Of a stretch of 64,000 nucleotides of DNA, positions 51,966 to 62,138 are shown in pieces. The position numbers and the translations under genes were made by a program. The stretch is from assembly GCF_000801105.2 (NCBI RefSeq), contig NC_079511.1, positions 17,383,792-17,447,791 on the forward strand. Reading direction: 5' to 3'. Source of the DNA: Raphanus sativus (Eukaryota; Streptophyta; Magnoliopsida; Brassicales; Brassicaceae). Each line of letters starts with the position of its first letter. Within the stretch, counting starts at the first letter, position 1. The notes beneath the pieces are model-generated. The model saw only the letters and a program-made list of their open reading frames with translations. It was not told the DNA's origin and searched no databases.

Positions 51966-53304
51966 TGATATACCATGGATTTCACCCATTTTCTACCATG
52001 GTATACTAGTATTTTATTATATATCTAATCTGTTTTCTTGCCTGTTAGGTATGTTTTCAGGTTCAGAGGCGTTTTGTAATAAAGTGATGTTTTTGGAGCA
52101 TTTTGGAGTACAAGAGATAATACACCCGAGTTGACCATTCAAGACCAAGTCGGAAGTCAACATTACGATAAGAATCGATCGATACTCATCCAGAGTTGTC
52201 GATCGATGAAGCTGAGAAGATCCGCGTACTAGAAGATTATAATCGATCGATACACATCTAGTGTTATCGATATCGAGGACGAAATGGTCTAGCCGACTAC
52301 TTCACCAAGACTTCACCAGATTACGAGATTGCCCCTGACGAGTTTTTAACCTAATGGAAATGCTTAAATATTCCTGCTAAGTGTTTTTGACGGCAAGCTT
52401 TGAAGAGTCTAAGAAACACAAGTCTTGAGAGGCAAAGCAGAGAGTGTGAGAGAGAGACTAGATTTTATATGTTTTGAGAGATTAGAGAGATTTGTGAACT
52501 CCATTTGTTATTCTACTCTATCTATGCAATTCTTTCATCTATCTATTGTTATGAATTGCTTAGCTATGTCTGAGTAGTCTACTTGTTAGATCTAGGGTTT
52601 AAATAGGTTTGTGGGATTAGCCCCAAACTATAATTGCTAAGTTGTGATATTCATCAAATAGATTGCACCCTAAGCTTGTTCTAGAGTAGCTAACTAGAAT
52701 ATAGATCACTAGGATCTTTGATATCTTGAATCATCTGTTTGAACTAGTATCTCCTTGGAGAAGAGCTAACCGCCCTCCTTGAGATCTAGTGTTCATTATC
52801 AGCTCGCGCCTTGGCATATCTAGAAGCCGTCGATCGATATCCCGACAGGTGAAACGATCGCCGAGCGAAAGGTGTATCGATCGATATCTCTAAATGATAT
52901 CGATCGACTCTTTTTCTGTGTCAACATACGCCTGTTGAGGCCAGAGATCTAGATTATTTAACCAGTGAGACATCACTGAGACTTAAGCGACTGAGTTCTA
53001 TAGTATCATGCAAACAACTTGTTAGGCATTTATAGACATTATAATCTCCATTCCTGAATAAAAGCCCTAAGTCTAGCACTCTTCATTTCATTGAAACACC
53101 CATCATATTGTTAGTTAGAGCAACTACTTGCTCATTTTAGGAATTGTTATTTACATTTTCATCATTAAAACCAACTTCACCTAGGATTGATTAATTGATT
53201 AGATTTAATTGGTTCTCTAGCTACTCGTGATTCGATCCCCAAGTACTACAGCTGTACCTCTTATTTAAGAGAGTATGCTCTACTGGGTAATTTGAGCACT
53301 ATCA
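51966..53304 (+). repeat. S2 5' LTR
   Basis: TGATATACCATGG...GAGCACTATCA. Carries TCGATCGA-type motifs near 52175-52290 and 52825-52925. Same family as 9931-11112 in reverse. Confidence 0.95.
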
Positions 53305-53308
53305 AATT

Positions 53309-53326
53309 TGGCGCCGTTGCCAGGGA
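53309..53326 (+). other. S2 primer binding site (tRNA-Asp type)
   Basis: TGGCGCCGTTGCCAGGGA, one mismatch to the complement of the plant tRNA-Asp(GTC) 3' end as recalled. Confidence 0.9.
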
Positions 53327-53416
53327 GCTTTGATTGCCATTAGATTTAATCTTATTAATCTTAGGTTTTTCTTTTTACCCCCTTTCTGATTAAATTTTTC
53401 TTGTCTTTTCAGGTAC

Positions 53417-55097
53417 ATGCCCAGCAGTACCAGAAGCAATAAGGAAAATCAACTACTATTCTCAGAAGATCATGCACACTTGGAACGTTCAATCCGCAAA
53501 GACCTACGCTCCGCATCGATCGACAGAACCGCAGTACCGTCGAATGATATTCACTTTCAACCATCGACCGACACTCAGACAGCACCGTCGACCGATACCG
53601 TTCGCCGATTAACATCGTTCGATACTACTCACCGTACATCGATCGATACTAACCGACGATGCATGGTTGCGATTGTTATTCTCACGCAGGACCAGAATGG
53701 AAACCTCTATGACAAAGATGTTCATCTGTGTAATGCAACAGGTCAGAAGCTAGATGCACAAGGAAACATAATCCATGAGCCTGAAGCTGAGGCTACAGGA
53801 GAAGCTCAGGCTACATGAGAAGCTCAAACACGATCGTTGGCAGACTACAATCGTCCAAACGAGTACTACACCAACAGATCAGCTATTCGACTTCCAGATA
53901 TTCAGAAGCCGAACTTCGAGCTCAAGCCTCAGTACTACTCTCTCGTGTCTCAGATACCTTATTCTGGGTTATCACACGAGCATCCTATGGACCATCTGGA
54001 GAGGTTCGAGGATTTTATCGCTGCTATTCGTATGGATGGAGTCCCCTAAGGACTACTTACTCTGCAAGCTCTTCAAATACTCACTGATTGGAGAAGCTTC
54101 ACACTGGCTCAAGCAGCTACCTACATGATCACTGACATCCTGGACCGACATCAAGAACGCCTTCCTACGTAATTTCTTTGATGAGGTACGTGCTGAAGAC
54201 TTAAGGAGCAAAATTGCCACTTTCGCGCAAAAGCCTGGTGAGACTTTTAAAGACGCGTGGATCAGATTTAAGTTCTTCCAGCGAAACTGTCCACACCATG
54301 GATTCAATGAAGTGCAGCTGCTAAGCACTTTCTACAGAGGTATCGCCTTGAGGTATCAGATGGCTCTTGATACTGCAGCGAGGGGAACTTCAACACCAGG
54401 AATCCAATAGAGGCTGTGAAACTTATTGAGAACCTAGCCAACAGCAGCAGCACCAAGAACACTGACTCTAACAAGAAGAAATCGGTTACAGCCATCGGGG
54501 AAGACCAGATGAATGAAGTCAGAGCCAAGATAGATGCTTTACATGCATTTCTAGGACAGCCAGTCTGCTCAACTGAAGAAGGAGAGGCTAGAGAAAATGA
54601 TAAAGAGGAAACCAGAGTGGAAACTTAAATCTATTCTGAGAATCAAGTTTTCAGGTACTGGATTTCAGAGATATGAAAACCAGAGTGGAAACAGAAACTT
54701 TTTTGGCAGTGATCAGAAGAGTAACTACAACCAGAGTTCACAGTCTCAGAAACCCTTCACCAACACCAGGAACTACGGCAACTCAGCTTACCAAAACCCA
54801 CCACCACCCACCCAGGAGAGTAAGTTTGATGCCATGATTGATAGAGTTCTAGAAGGACAGCAGAAGCTTACAGTAGACTTCAATGGGAAGATTGACTCTG
54901 TCTTCAACAATCTGACCACAAGGATAGACACCAATTGCACTCAAGTTAAGAAGCTTGAGACACAGATTGTCCAGACTGAAGACTCTATCAGGAGAATTGG
55001 AACTTCTAAAGAGGTAGGGGAAGGAAGCAGGAAACACCACGTGAATGCCATTATAGATGATGATTTCTGGCAAGTGGTGAAGCATGAGAAGCTATAA
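53417..55097 (+). pseudogene. S2 gag
   Basis: ATG 53417 opens MPSSTRSNKENQLLF, followed by several S-I-D or S-T-D motifs. A TGA ends this frame at 53818, and DYNRPNEYYTNRSAIRLPDI continues from 53840. The capsid part is in shifted pieces: HEHPMDHLERFEDFIAAIRM, LLCKLFKYSLIGEASHWLKQL, FFDEVRAEDLRSKIATFAQK and FKFFQRNCPHHGFNEVQLL. The last part (54597-55097) is Gln/Asn-rich with a coiled helix (VFNNLTTRIDTNCTQVKKLE). At least four frame changes or stops exist. S3 has the same layout. Confidence 0.85.
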
Positions 55098-55144
55098 GAA
55101 GGAGCCTTTGAAGTGGAAAGTTTACTAAGTTTCGGAGGATCACA

Positions 55145-55676
55145 ATGGTGTCGATCGACACCAACTATGTCAGATCGACACCAACGATGTCATTTCCAGA
55201 TATGACTGCAGATTGCAACGCGGTTAGGATCTTGACACATGCTGAATTCACGGCCTCGCATCCTCACCCACCCACCTCCACCTACGAAGATATCGACCGA
55301 CGAGACGAGCCACTCATCTATCGACATAAAGATGAGAGACGTATCGATCACATACCGAGTGCAACTACCATCGATAGACAGCAACCGAATCAATGCACTC
55401 AGACCCACACCAAAACCACAAGCTAACCCTGCAGAGACTACTGGTAACCCTTCAGACACTACACCTACATCAGAGAGAACTGAAAGAAGAAGGTTAAGGA
55501 GTAGGAAGGAGAAAACTCCTAAGAATCTTAAGAGGGAAGCTAAAGAGAAGGAGATTTATGGTTTCACTAAAAGAGTTATCAGAATCCCACTAGAGAAACC
55601 CTTTGAGGAGGTTTACTTCACGAGTAGATTGTGGATGTTCTTCAGAGAAACAAGGGAGACTGAAAATGACATTTGA
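55145..55676 (+). pseudogene. S2 linker between gag and protease with SID motifs
   Basis: Two overlapping frames. One has ISTDETSHSSIDIKMRDV and then KEKTPKNLKREAKEKEIYGF, basic and helical, leading towards protease. The DNA holds TCGATCGAC motifs at 55150-55160 and 55340-55350. No domain recognised. Confidence 0.6.
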
Positions 55677-55703
55677 AGAAGGTTTGACAATGTCAGAGAA
55701 GAT

Positions 55704-56045
55704 ATGAGGAAAATGATTACATTGAAGAAGAAGAGGGATCCTGGGAAGTTTGCAATACCCTGTGTAGTACAAGGGATTCAATTTCCTCATGCACTATGTG
55801 ACACTGGTTCATCAGTCAGCATCTTACCAAAGGTCATGGCAGACCATCTGGGTCTGCAAGTAGAGCCTTCACACGAGATCTTTACATTTGTGGATTACAC
55901 TCAGAAAAACTCTGGGGGCTTAATCAGAGACCTGGAAGTACAGATTGGTAATGCTATTGTCCCTGTGGATTTTCGTGTCCTAGACATCAAGCTAAATTGG
56001 AACTCTTCCCTCTTACTTGGAAGAGCATTTATGGCTACAGTATGA
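55704..56045 (+). pseudogene. S2 aspartic protease
   Basis: FAIPCVVQGIQFPHALCDTGSSVSILP carries the D-T-G active site; EIFTFVDYTQKNSGGLIRDL is the flap and SLLLGRAFMATV the C-terminal strand. A TGA at 56043-56045 ends the frame; the sequence continues in phase as AICDMNTNRMCLTM. Intact in its core. Confidence 0.85.
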
Positions 56046-57299
56046 GCCATATGTGATATGAACACCAACAGGATGTGCTTGACTATGATAGATCCAGACA
56101 TCCACTACGACCCTGTCAAGCTTGGCAAACCACCAGCCAAAACCGTGGTAAGAGAAGATGATCTTGGTATCATTGCAGTTTGTCATTGTGAAGTCGAGTA
56201 TGACACAGAGTACCCGGGATCGATCGAAAGCACCGCAACATCATCAATCGACACCATAAAGTCAGAAGAGATCGACACCAACATGGATTATCGATCGACA
56301 GAAGCCCACCAGATGATGAACTCGATCTACCAGATCATTGCTACCCAAATTTTGCCATCCCACCCAACAGAAAAGAAGATGATTACTCAGTAAGGAGTTG
56401 GGCAGATAGCGGATTTCATGAGAGTTTTGCAGTAGATATAGCCAGATCTTCCCACAGTGGAGACCACATTGAAGAACATGATGAAGATTATTGGGAAGAG
56501 AGAGCTTGGGAAAATTACTTGGAGAATGATAGATTTGCAAATCGATTCCCACAATCGATCGACATCCATCATCCACCATCGATCGATTATCTACTTCATC
56601 CTGCAAAACGACATCGTCCATCGATCAACATCGCCAGCATCACATCGATCGATATTGACCCAGATGACTTAAAGGACAAAATTGGAATTTCACCGATTAG
56701 GGAAACACATGGGTATATAAGGTTGACAACACCAGCCACAAAAATTCAAACCTCAACACCTTATACCCAGCAGCTTCCAGCAATTAGCAACTTAACAATT
56801 GAGGACTGCAACATCAAGAACAATCGATCCAACCCTGCAGCTAGACGATCACCGTCGATCGCCACCACCACATCACCATCGATCGACGCCTTTACCAGAG
56901 CTCAATCTTGATTTTATGATCCATATGTTATCAGGAATGTTTCACTAACACCTGATGAATTTGGAATTTTCAGGGACATATATGGCTTTGCAAGAGCAAT
57001 GGATGGAAGTGTGCAGAGCAATGGATGGAAGAGTTCTGCACATAACCAGAGAAGACATAGCAGACATCCTCCAAGTTGCTAATGGACCAGAGAACCTATT
57101 CACACAGCAACATGGCCATCCAGACATTCTAGCTCACGTCCAGGACAACCACCACGTCACCATGAGAGAAGATACATTTCCTCAAAGTTTCGGTCCACCT
57201 AGGAGTTCACCATCGATCGATATCGTTTAATCACCATCGATCGACGGCGGGTATCCCAGATCGATCGACAAAGCAAGAGTCAGATCGCCCGACAGACGT
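56046..57299 (+). pseudogene. S2 region between protease and the coiled-coil ORF, SID-rich
   Basis: Pieces of open frame (56058-56393, 56519-56911, 56955-57230) carry repeated S-I-D triplets from TCGATCGAC motifs (PSSIDTIKS, PSIDYLLHP, SPSIDAFTRA). A module with VLHITREDIADILQ near 57050 is a weaker relative of the one at about 57370-57450. AGAGCAATGGATGGAAG at 56994 is repeated at 57016, a 22-bp duplication that shifts the frame. RT would be expected in this interval and is absent. Confidence 0.7.
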
Positions 57300-58705
57300 T
57301 TGGAGTTTGGACGACGTGCCTTTAATACCGATGGATCCAGGAGATTCAAATGGGAAGCAAAGGATGAATATGGTGTCCACATAGATGAGTTTGGACATGC
57401 TAGGGGAGTTGATGGTGAAATCATCCATGTTACCAAGGAGCACATAAAGAAAATTCTGGAGAGAGCATCTCTTTTTCACAAAGGTTGCTTACGCCTTCCA
57501 GAGCACACACGCCCTTACCATGCATACAGACCACCACCAGTACCCTACAGTAGAGAGGAGATAGATGATATGGTGACTGATGTATGGAGAGCTCAGGCAC
57601 ACCTTGAGGTAGACATTCGCACATTGGTGGAAGACACTTTCCAACCTTTGGATATCAGCTATAAGGATTTCCAAAGTGACATGACTGAGATAAGAATGGA
57701 TATTGGGAACCTATTAACCATGCTTGAGAAGGAAGCTATGCCACAAGTATCGATCGACACAGTACCTGTACCATCGATCGACATCGGCCAGACTACATCC
57801 AAGGACCGACCAGAATGTTCATCACCTAAGAGAGATGAATGGGAGATTGCTTACATCAATACACGAATTGGAGACGTCTACAGCCCTCTAAACAACAATT
57901 TCGAATGGTTAAGTAAGAGGATCGATCTTCTACATAAAGAGTTAGCATCAATTCGCGAGAAAGATAAAGCTCAGAATGCTACTTTCTGTCGATCGACACA
58001 CAGTCTTCACCATCAATCGACACAAGGTTCGCAGCACTGGAATATAGGATGAAAGCATACGAGGAAAAGCACGATTATTTCAGTTCACCTATCATGCGAT
58101 ACCTGGATACACTGTCACAACAGTTGAACGAGTTGCAACAAGACATTGGCATAGTTCAAGATCATTTTGGTCGTCGTGACAGAAACGTGACATCGATCGA
58201 CATGCCTAGACCTATATCGATCGACATCGAGCCACCACCAGCGAAGAGAGCATGCACAACAGCAGAAGTTGATCAAATAAAACATGAGCTATACGAAGCC
58301 ATGAATGCTATGGAAAGGAGACTCAACGGGACCTGTGATGACATTGACGACACTGTCAATGAACGAGTGAACAGCCTATGCAGAACTACTCGCCAGATGA
58401 AGAGCGACATATGTATTCTACAGTACCAAGGACAATGCTCTGAATCGATCGACACAGTTGACACTGGATCGACCGATAGAACTCCCAGCAGCAAAACGAC
58501 CGACGCACACCTAGTAGCATCGATCGACACCGAGTCCTTGGTAGACCGAGATCAGCTAATTCATGACAAGATCGATGCAATACATAATGAGCTGAGGGAG
58601 TTGTCAGAATACACCTACCAGACCATCGACAGGAAGGTTGGCAACATCGAATATATTGAGAACACTCTGAAGAAGCTCAGCTCACAGATACAGTCCTCAA
58701 GATAG
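57300..58705 (+). pseudogene. S2 SID-motif coiled-coil ORF
   Basis: The first frame (57300-58052) has EYGVHIDEFGHARGVDGEII and HVTKEHIKKILERASLF, then a helical region (TLVEDTFQPLDISYKDFQSD, MTEIRMDIGNLLTMLEKE) and SID motifs (QVSIDTVPVPSIDIG). A frameshift near 57990-58050 leads to the second frame (58049-58705) with QQLNELQQDIGIVQDHFG, and HELYEAMNAMERRLNGTCDD. The second part matches S1 12483-13382, which is unbroken there. Acidic, coiled coil, no enzyme motif. Its position after protease replaces pol. Confidence 0.75.
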
Positions 58706-58871
58706 ATAAGAAACAGCTAAGAAGTGATGATGCCACAAGAAGCTTCGCTGCCACATGGTTTAATAGTAGGAGACACGAAATTGATGATTGTTGTCCGATA
58801 ATCAGCAGTTTCTGCACCCCCTGAGTCACACACCTACCAAAGTCAAGCTAAATTTCTATAACAAAGTGCTG

Positions 58872-58889
58872 AGTGGGAGGCAACCCACT
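58872..58889 (+). other. Conserved hairpin downstream of the S2 ORF
   Basis: AGTGGGAGGCAACCCACT, stem AGTGGG / CCCACT, loop AGGCAA, about 165 bases after the ORF stop; identical to 12418-12435 of S1. Confidence 0.85.
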
Positions 58890-60151
58890 ATTAGGTTTTC
58901 TTTTATTTTCTTTTTAAGTTATTTTTACATTTTTACTTTTATTTTTCGGATTTATTTTTGCAGTTTTAAAAGATCCAAGTAGAATGATGATTCCGTCGAC
59001 CGACACATTCCATTCACATCGCTCGACACCACACGATCATCACTAACGATCGACGTACATCCCTACGTATCGATCGACACCATGTCGAGCAGGTTTAGTC
59101 GTTCTATCTTGTTATATTTATTTATTATGATTTATTTATTTACCTCACTCCTGCTGTGTTACACTGGGACAGTGTAATTTAAGTCTGAGGGGAGTTTACT
59201 AATATGTGTTTTTGTTTTGGTTTTTAATTAAAAGATTTTTCAAAATTATTTTTCACAAAAGTATTAAATAGGGACATTGATATAGATTTATACTTGATTG
59301 TCTATCCACTCTTTATCACCATTCTGGATTTGCTAATTGCAGATAGTACTAAAGATGCTAAAGTAGATCAACCTGTCACCTATATACACTAGCTGAGATT
59401 GTTTGAAGGAACCAAAGCTGACCTTCAACACTAATATTGACTTATTTGCTTGTCTTGGGGCTTGGAAATCACTGGATCGGAATCCTCTTACAAGTCTGGA
59501 AGGTAAAAAGTCTGTGTGTTTTTGTTTCCCTTCCTTCTCTCTCTTCGGCATCTCAAAGATCTAAGTTTATGTTATAAAATATTGAAATGATTTCTTGAGA
59601 GGCAGAGGGGTAGGAGTGTCTCCTGCAACCCCAGTATTCTAAATCTCAGGAATGATCACACATTGTGGAAACGAGGGATAGGTAAATTACCAGAGACCCC
59701 AGTATTCACTATACTTTGTCAAAAATGTATGAGTTACAAATGCAAATGTCAATGAGATAGACTAGATGACCTTTGTGGCATCGAAACCTGTTGAAATTGA
59801 AACTAATAAGAGATTCAGAGAATAGATATGAGGGGAGAAAGGAATCAGAGAAGACTACATGTGTGTTCAGATACTTGTTTGAGTTGAAACTATGTGTCCT
59901 TTGATCGATACTCCCAAGGTAAAGCCTGCACTTTTATTTTATGTTAAGAAATGAGGTCAGTAAAGGGAAATGTCAGATAAGATTTGCTAAGTTGTTGACA
60001 AGATGAATTTGGTTGCTAAGCTAGGATAAAGCATAATGAACTTCTGTGATTAGGATGTTTAGATATGAATTGCAAACCCATAGAGTGATGACTTCAATAT
60101 TTTAAATCTTTGAGTCCTACTGTTTTCAAACCTTTTCCAAGGCCTACTGTT
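58890..60151 (+). other. S2 3' non-coding region with internal polypurine module
   Basis: No gene. At 59159-59194: TTACACT / AGTGTAA stem (7 bp), loop GGGAC, TTT, then AAGTCTGAGGGGAG, the polypurine motif with one A inserted in the G run. Otherwise matches S1 11152-12417 in reverse. Confidence 0.75.
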
Positions 60152-60190
60152 TTTGCTTGAGGACAAGCAAAGGAGTAAGTCTGGGGGAGT
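60152..60190 (+). other. S2 terminal hairpin and polypurine tract
   Basis: TTTGCTTGAGGACAAGCAAA (8-bp stem, loop AGGA), then GGAGT and AAGTCTGGGGGAG (60177-60189), directly before the 3' LTR. Loop differs from S1 by one base. Confidence 0.9.
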
Positions 60191-61538
60191 TGATATACCA
60201 TGTATTTCACCCGTTTTCTACCATGGTAAACTAGTATTTTATTATATATCTAATCTGTTTTCTAGCCTGTTAGGTATATTTTCAGGTTCAGGAGCGTTTT
60301 GTGATAAAGTGATGTTTTTGGAGCATTTTGGAGTACAAGAGATATTACACCCGAGTTGACCATTCAAGACCAAGTCGGAAGTCAACATTACGATAAGAAT
60401 CGATCGATACTCATCCAGAGTTGTCGACGATGTAGCTGAGAAGATCCGCGTACTAGAAGATTATAATCGATCGAGACACATCTAGTGTTATCGATCGATA
60501 TCGAGGACGAAATGGTCCAGCTGACTACTTCACCAAGACTTCACCAAATTACGAGATTGCCCCTGACGAGTTTTTAACCTAATGGAAATGCTTAAATATT
60601 CCTGCTAAATGTTTTTGACGGCAAGCTTTGAAGAGTCTAAGAAACACAAGTCTTGAGAGGCAAAGCAAAGAGTGTGAGAGAGAGACTAGAGTTTTACATG
60701 TTTTGAGAGATTGGAGAGATTTGTGAACTCCATTCGTTATTCTACTTTTATCTATCTATGCAATTCTTTCATCTATCTATTGTTATGAATTGCTTAGCTA
60801 TGTCTGAGTAGTCTACTTGTTAGATCTAGGGTTTAAATATGTTTGTGGGATTAGCCCCAAACTATAATTGCTAAGTTGTGATATTCATCAAATAGATTGC
60901 ATCCTAAGCTTGTTCTAGAGTAGCTAACTAGAATATAGGTCACTAGGATCTTTGATATCTTGAATTATCTGTTTGAACTAGTATCTCCTTCGAGAAGAGC
61001 TAACCGCCCTCCTTGAGATCTAGTGTTCATTATCGGCTCGCACCTAGGCATATCTAGAAGCCGTCGATCGATATCCCGACATGTGAATCGATCGCGAGCA
61101 AAAGGTGTATCGATCGATATCTCTAAAGGATATCGATCGACTCTTTTTCTGTGTCAACATACGACAGTTGAGGCCAGAGATCTAGATTATTTAACCAGTG
61201 AGACATCACTGAGAGTTAAGCTACTGATTTCTATAGTATCATGCAAACAACTTGTTAGGCATTTATAGACATTATAATCTCCATTCCTGAATAAAAGCCC
61301 TAAGTCTAGAACTCTTCATTTCATTGAAACACCCATCATATTGTTAGTTAGAGCAACTACCTTGCTCATTTTAGGAATTGTTATTTACATTTTCATCATT
61401 AAAACCAACTTCACCTAGGATTGATTAATTGATTAGATTTAATTGGTTCCCTAGCTCCTCGTGATTCGATCCCTAAGTACTACAGCTGTACCTCTTATTT
61501 GATAGAGTAAGCTCTACTGAGTAATTTGAGCACTATCA
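60191..61538 (+). repeat. S2 3' LTR (1348 bp)
   Basis: TGATATACCATGT...GAGCACTATCA, partner of 51966-53304. TCGATCGA-type motifs near 60390-60505 and 61060-61140. Confidence 0.95.
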
Positions 61539-61926
61539 ATCAACCTGCTCGGATCATGGATACGGCCCAAGGTGTGTATCTTGTCAACCAACTCGACCCA
61601 ACCGAGGTTTCACCATCAGATCGTGCCAATTCCCTTATCATCTATGCAACCTTGAACGAGCAAAGACCAGATGATGACAGTGAAGAAAAGCTGAACCAGC
61701 TGATGTGCGTGTAGTTGAGCTGAATTGGACTAACACTGACTTGGACGAGCTGAGCGAGTTAGTTCGATATTCTGAGCTTGTTCGACCACCCGAGAAGATA
61801 CAATCGGTCAACTCCATTTCTGATGAAACAAGCCAAAGTCTTCAAAGTTCTAAGTCATGTCAATGGGTCAAAACTATCAGAAAATCTAAGGAAAACATGC
61901 TGGAAGAATGGGCTTGTTTTAGACAG
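61539..61926. other. Unidentified 388 bp between S2 and S3
   Basis: Plus-strand open pieces (about 61540-61714 and 61705-61926) encode Asp/Glu-rich sequence (DELSELVRYSELVRPPEK) but give no recognisable domain. Not homologous to the left flank of S2 as seen by eye. Could be the host sequence or part of another element. Confidence 0.4.
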
Positions 61927-62038
61927 TGATATACCATGGATTTTACCTGTTTTTAACCATGGTATACTAGTATTTTATTATATATTTAATCTGTTTTCTA
62001 GCCTGTTAGGTATGTTTTCAGGTTCAGGAGCATTTTGT

Positions 62039-62138
62039 NNNNNNNNNNNNNNNNNNNNNNNNNNNNNNNNNNNNNNNNNNNNNNNNNNNNNNNNNNNNNN
62101 NNNNNNNNNNNNNNNNNNNNNNNNNNNNNNNNNNNNNN
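62039..62138. other. Assembly gap (100 N)
   Basis: Exactly 100 N, probably a fixed-size placeholder. By comparison with S2 about 1.5 kb (rest of the LTR, primer site, gag start) should lie here. Confidence 0.95.

Larger units (their letters stand above)
51966..61538 (+). mobile_element. S2: Athila-like element with gag and protease but no RT or integrase
   Basis: LTRs at 51966-53304 (1339 bp) and 60191-61538 (1348 bp), about 96% alike by eye. Order: LTR, tRNA-Asp primer site, gag, linker, protease, SID-motif ORFs, hairpin, internal polypurine module, terminal polypurine module, LTR. No RT, RNase H or integrase motif is visible between protease (56045) and the SID ORF. The flanking pentamers (ATTGA left, ATCAA right) do not match, so no target duplication is evident. 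Confidence 0.9.

Noticed and set aside
53309..53326. tRNA-Asp gene fragment
   Set aside because: Only the 18-base complement of the tRNA 3' end is present, at the position expected of a primer binding site.
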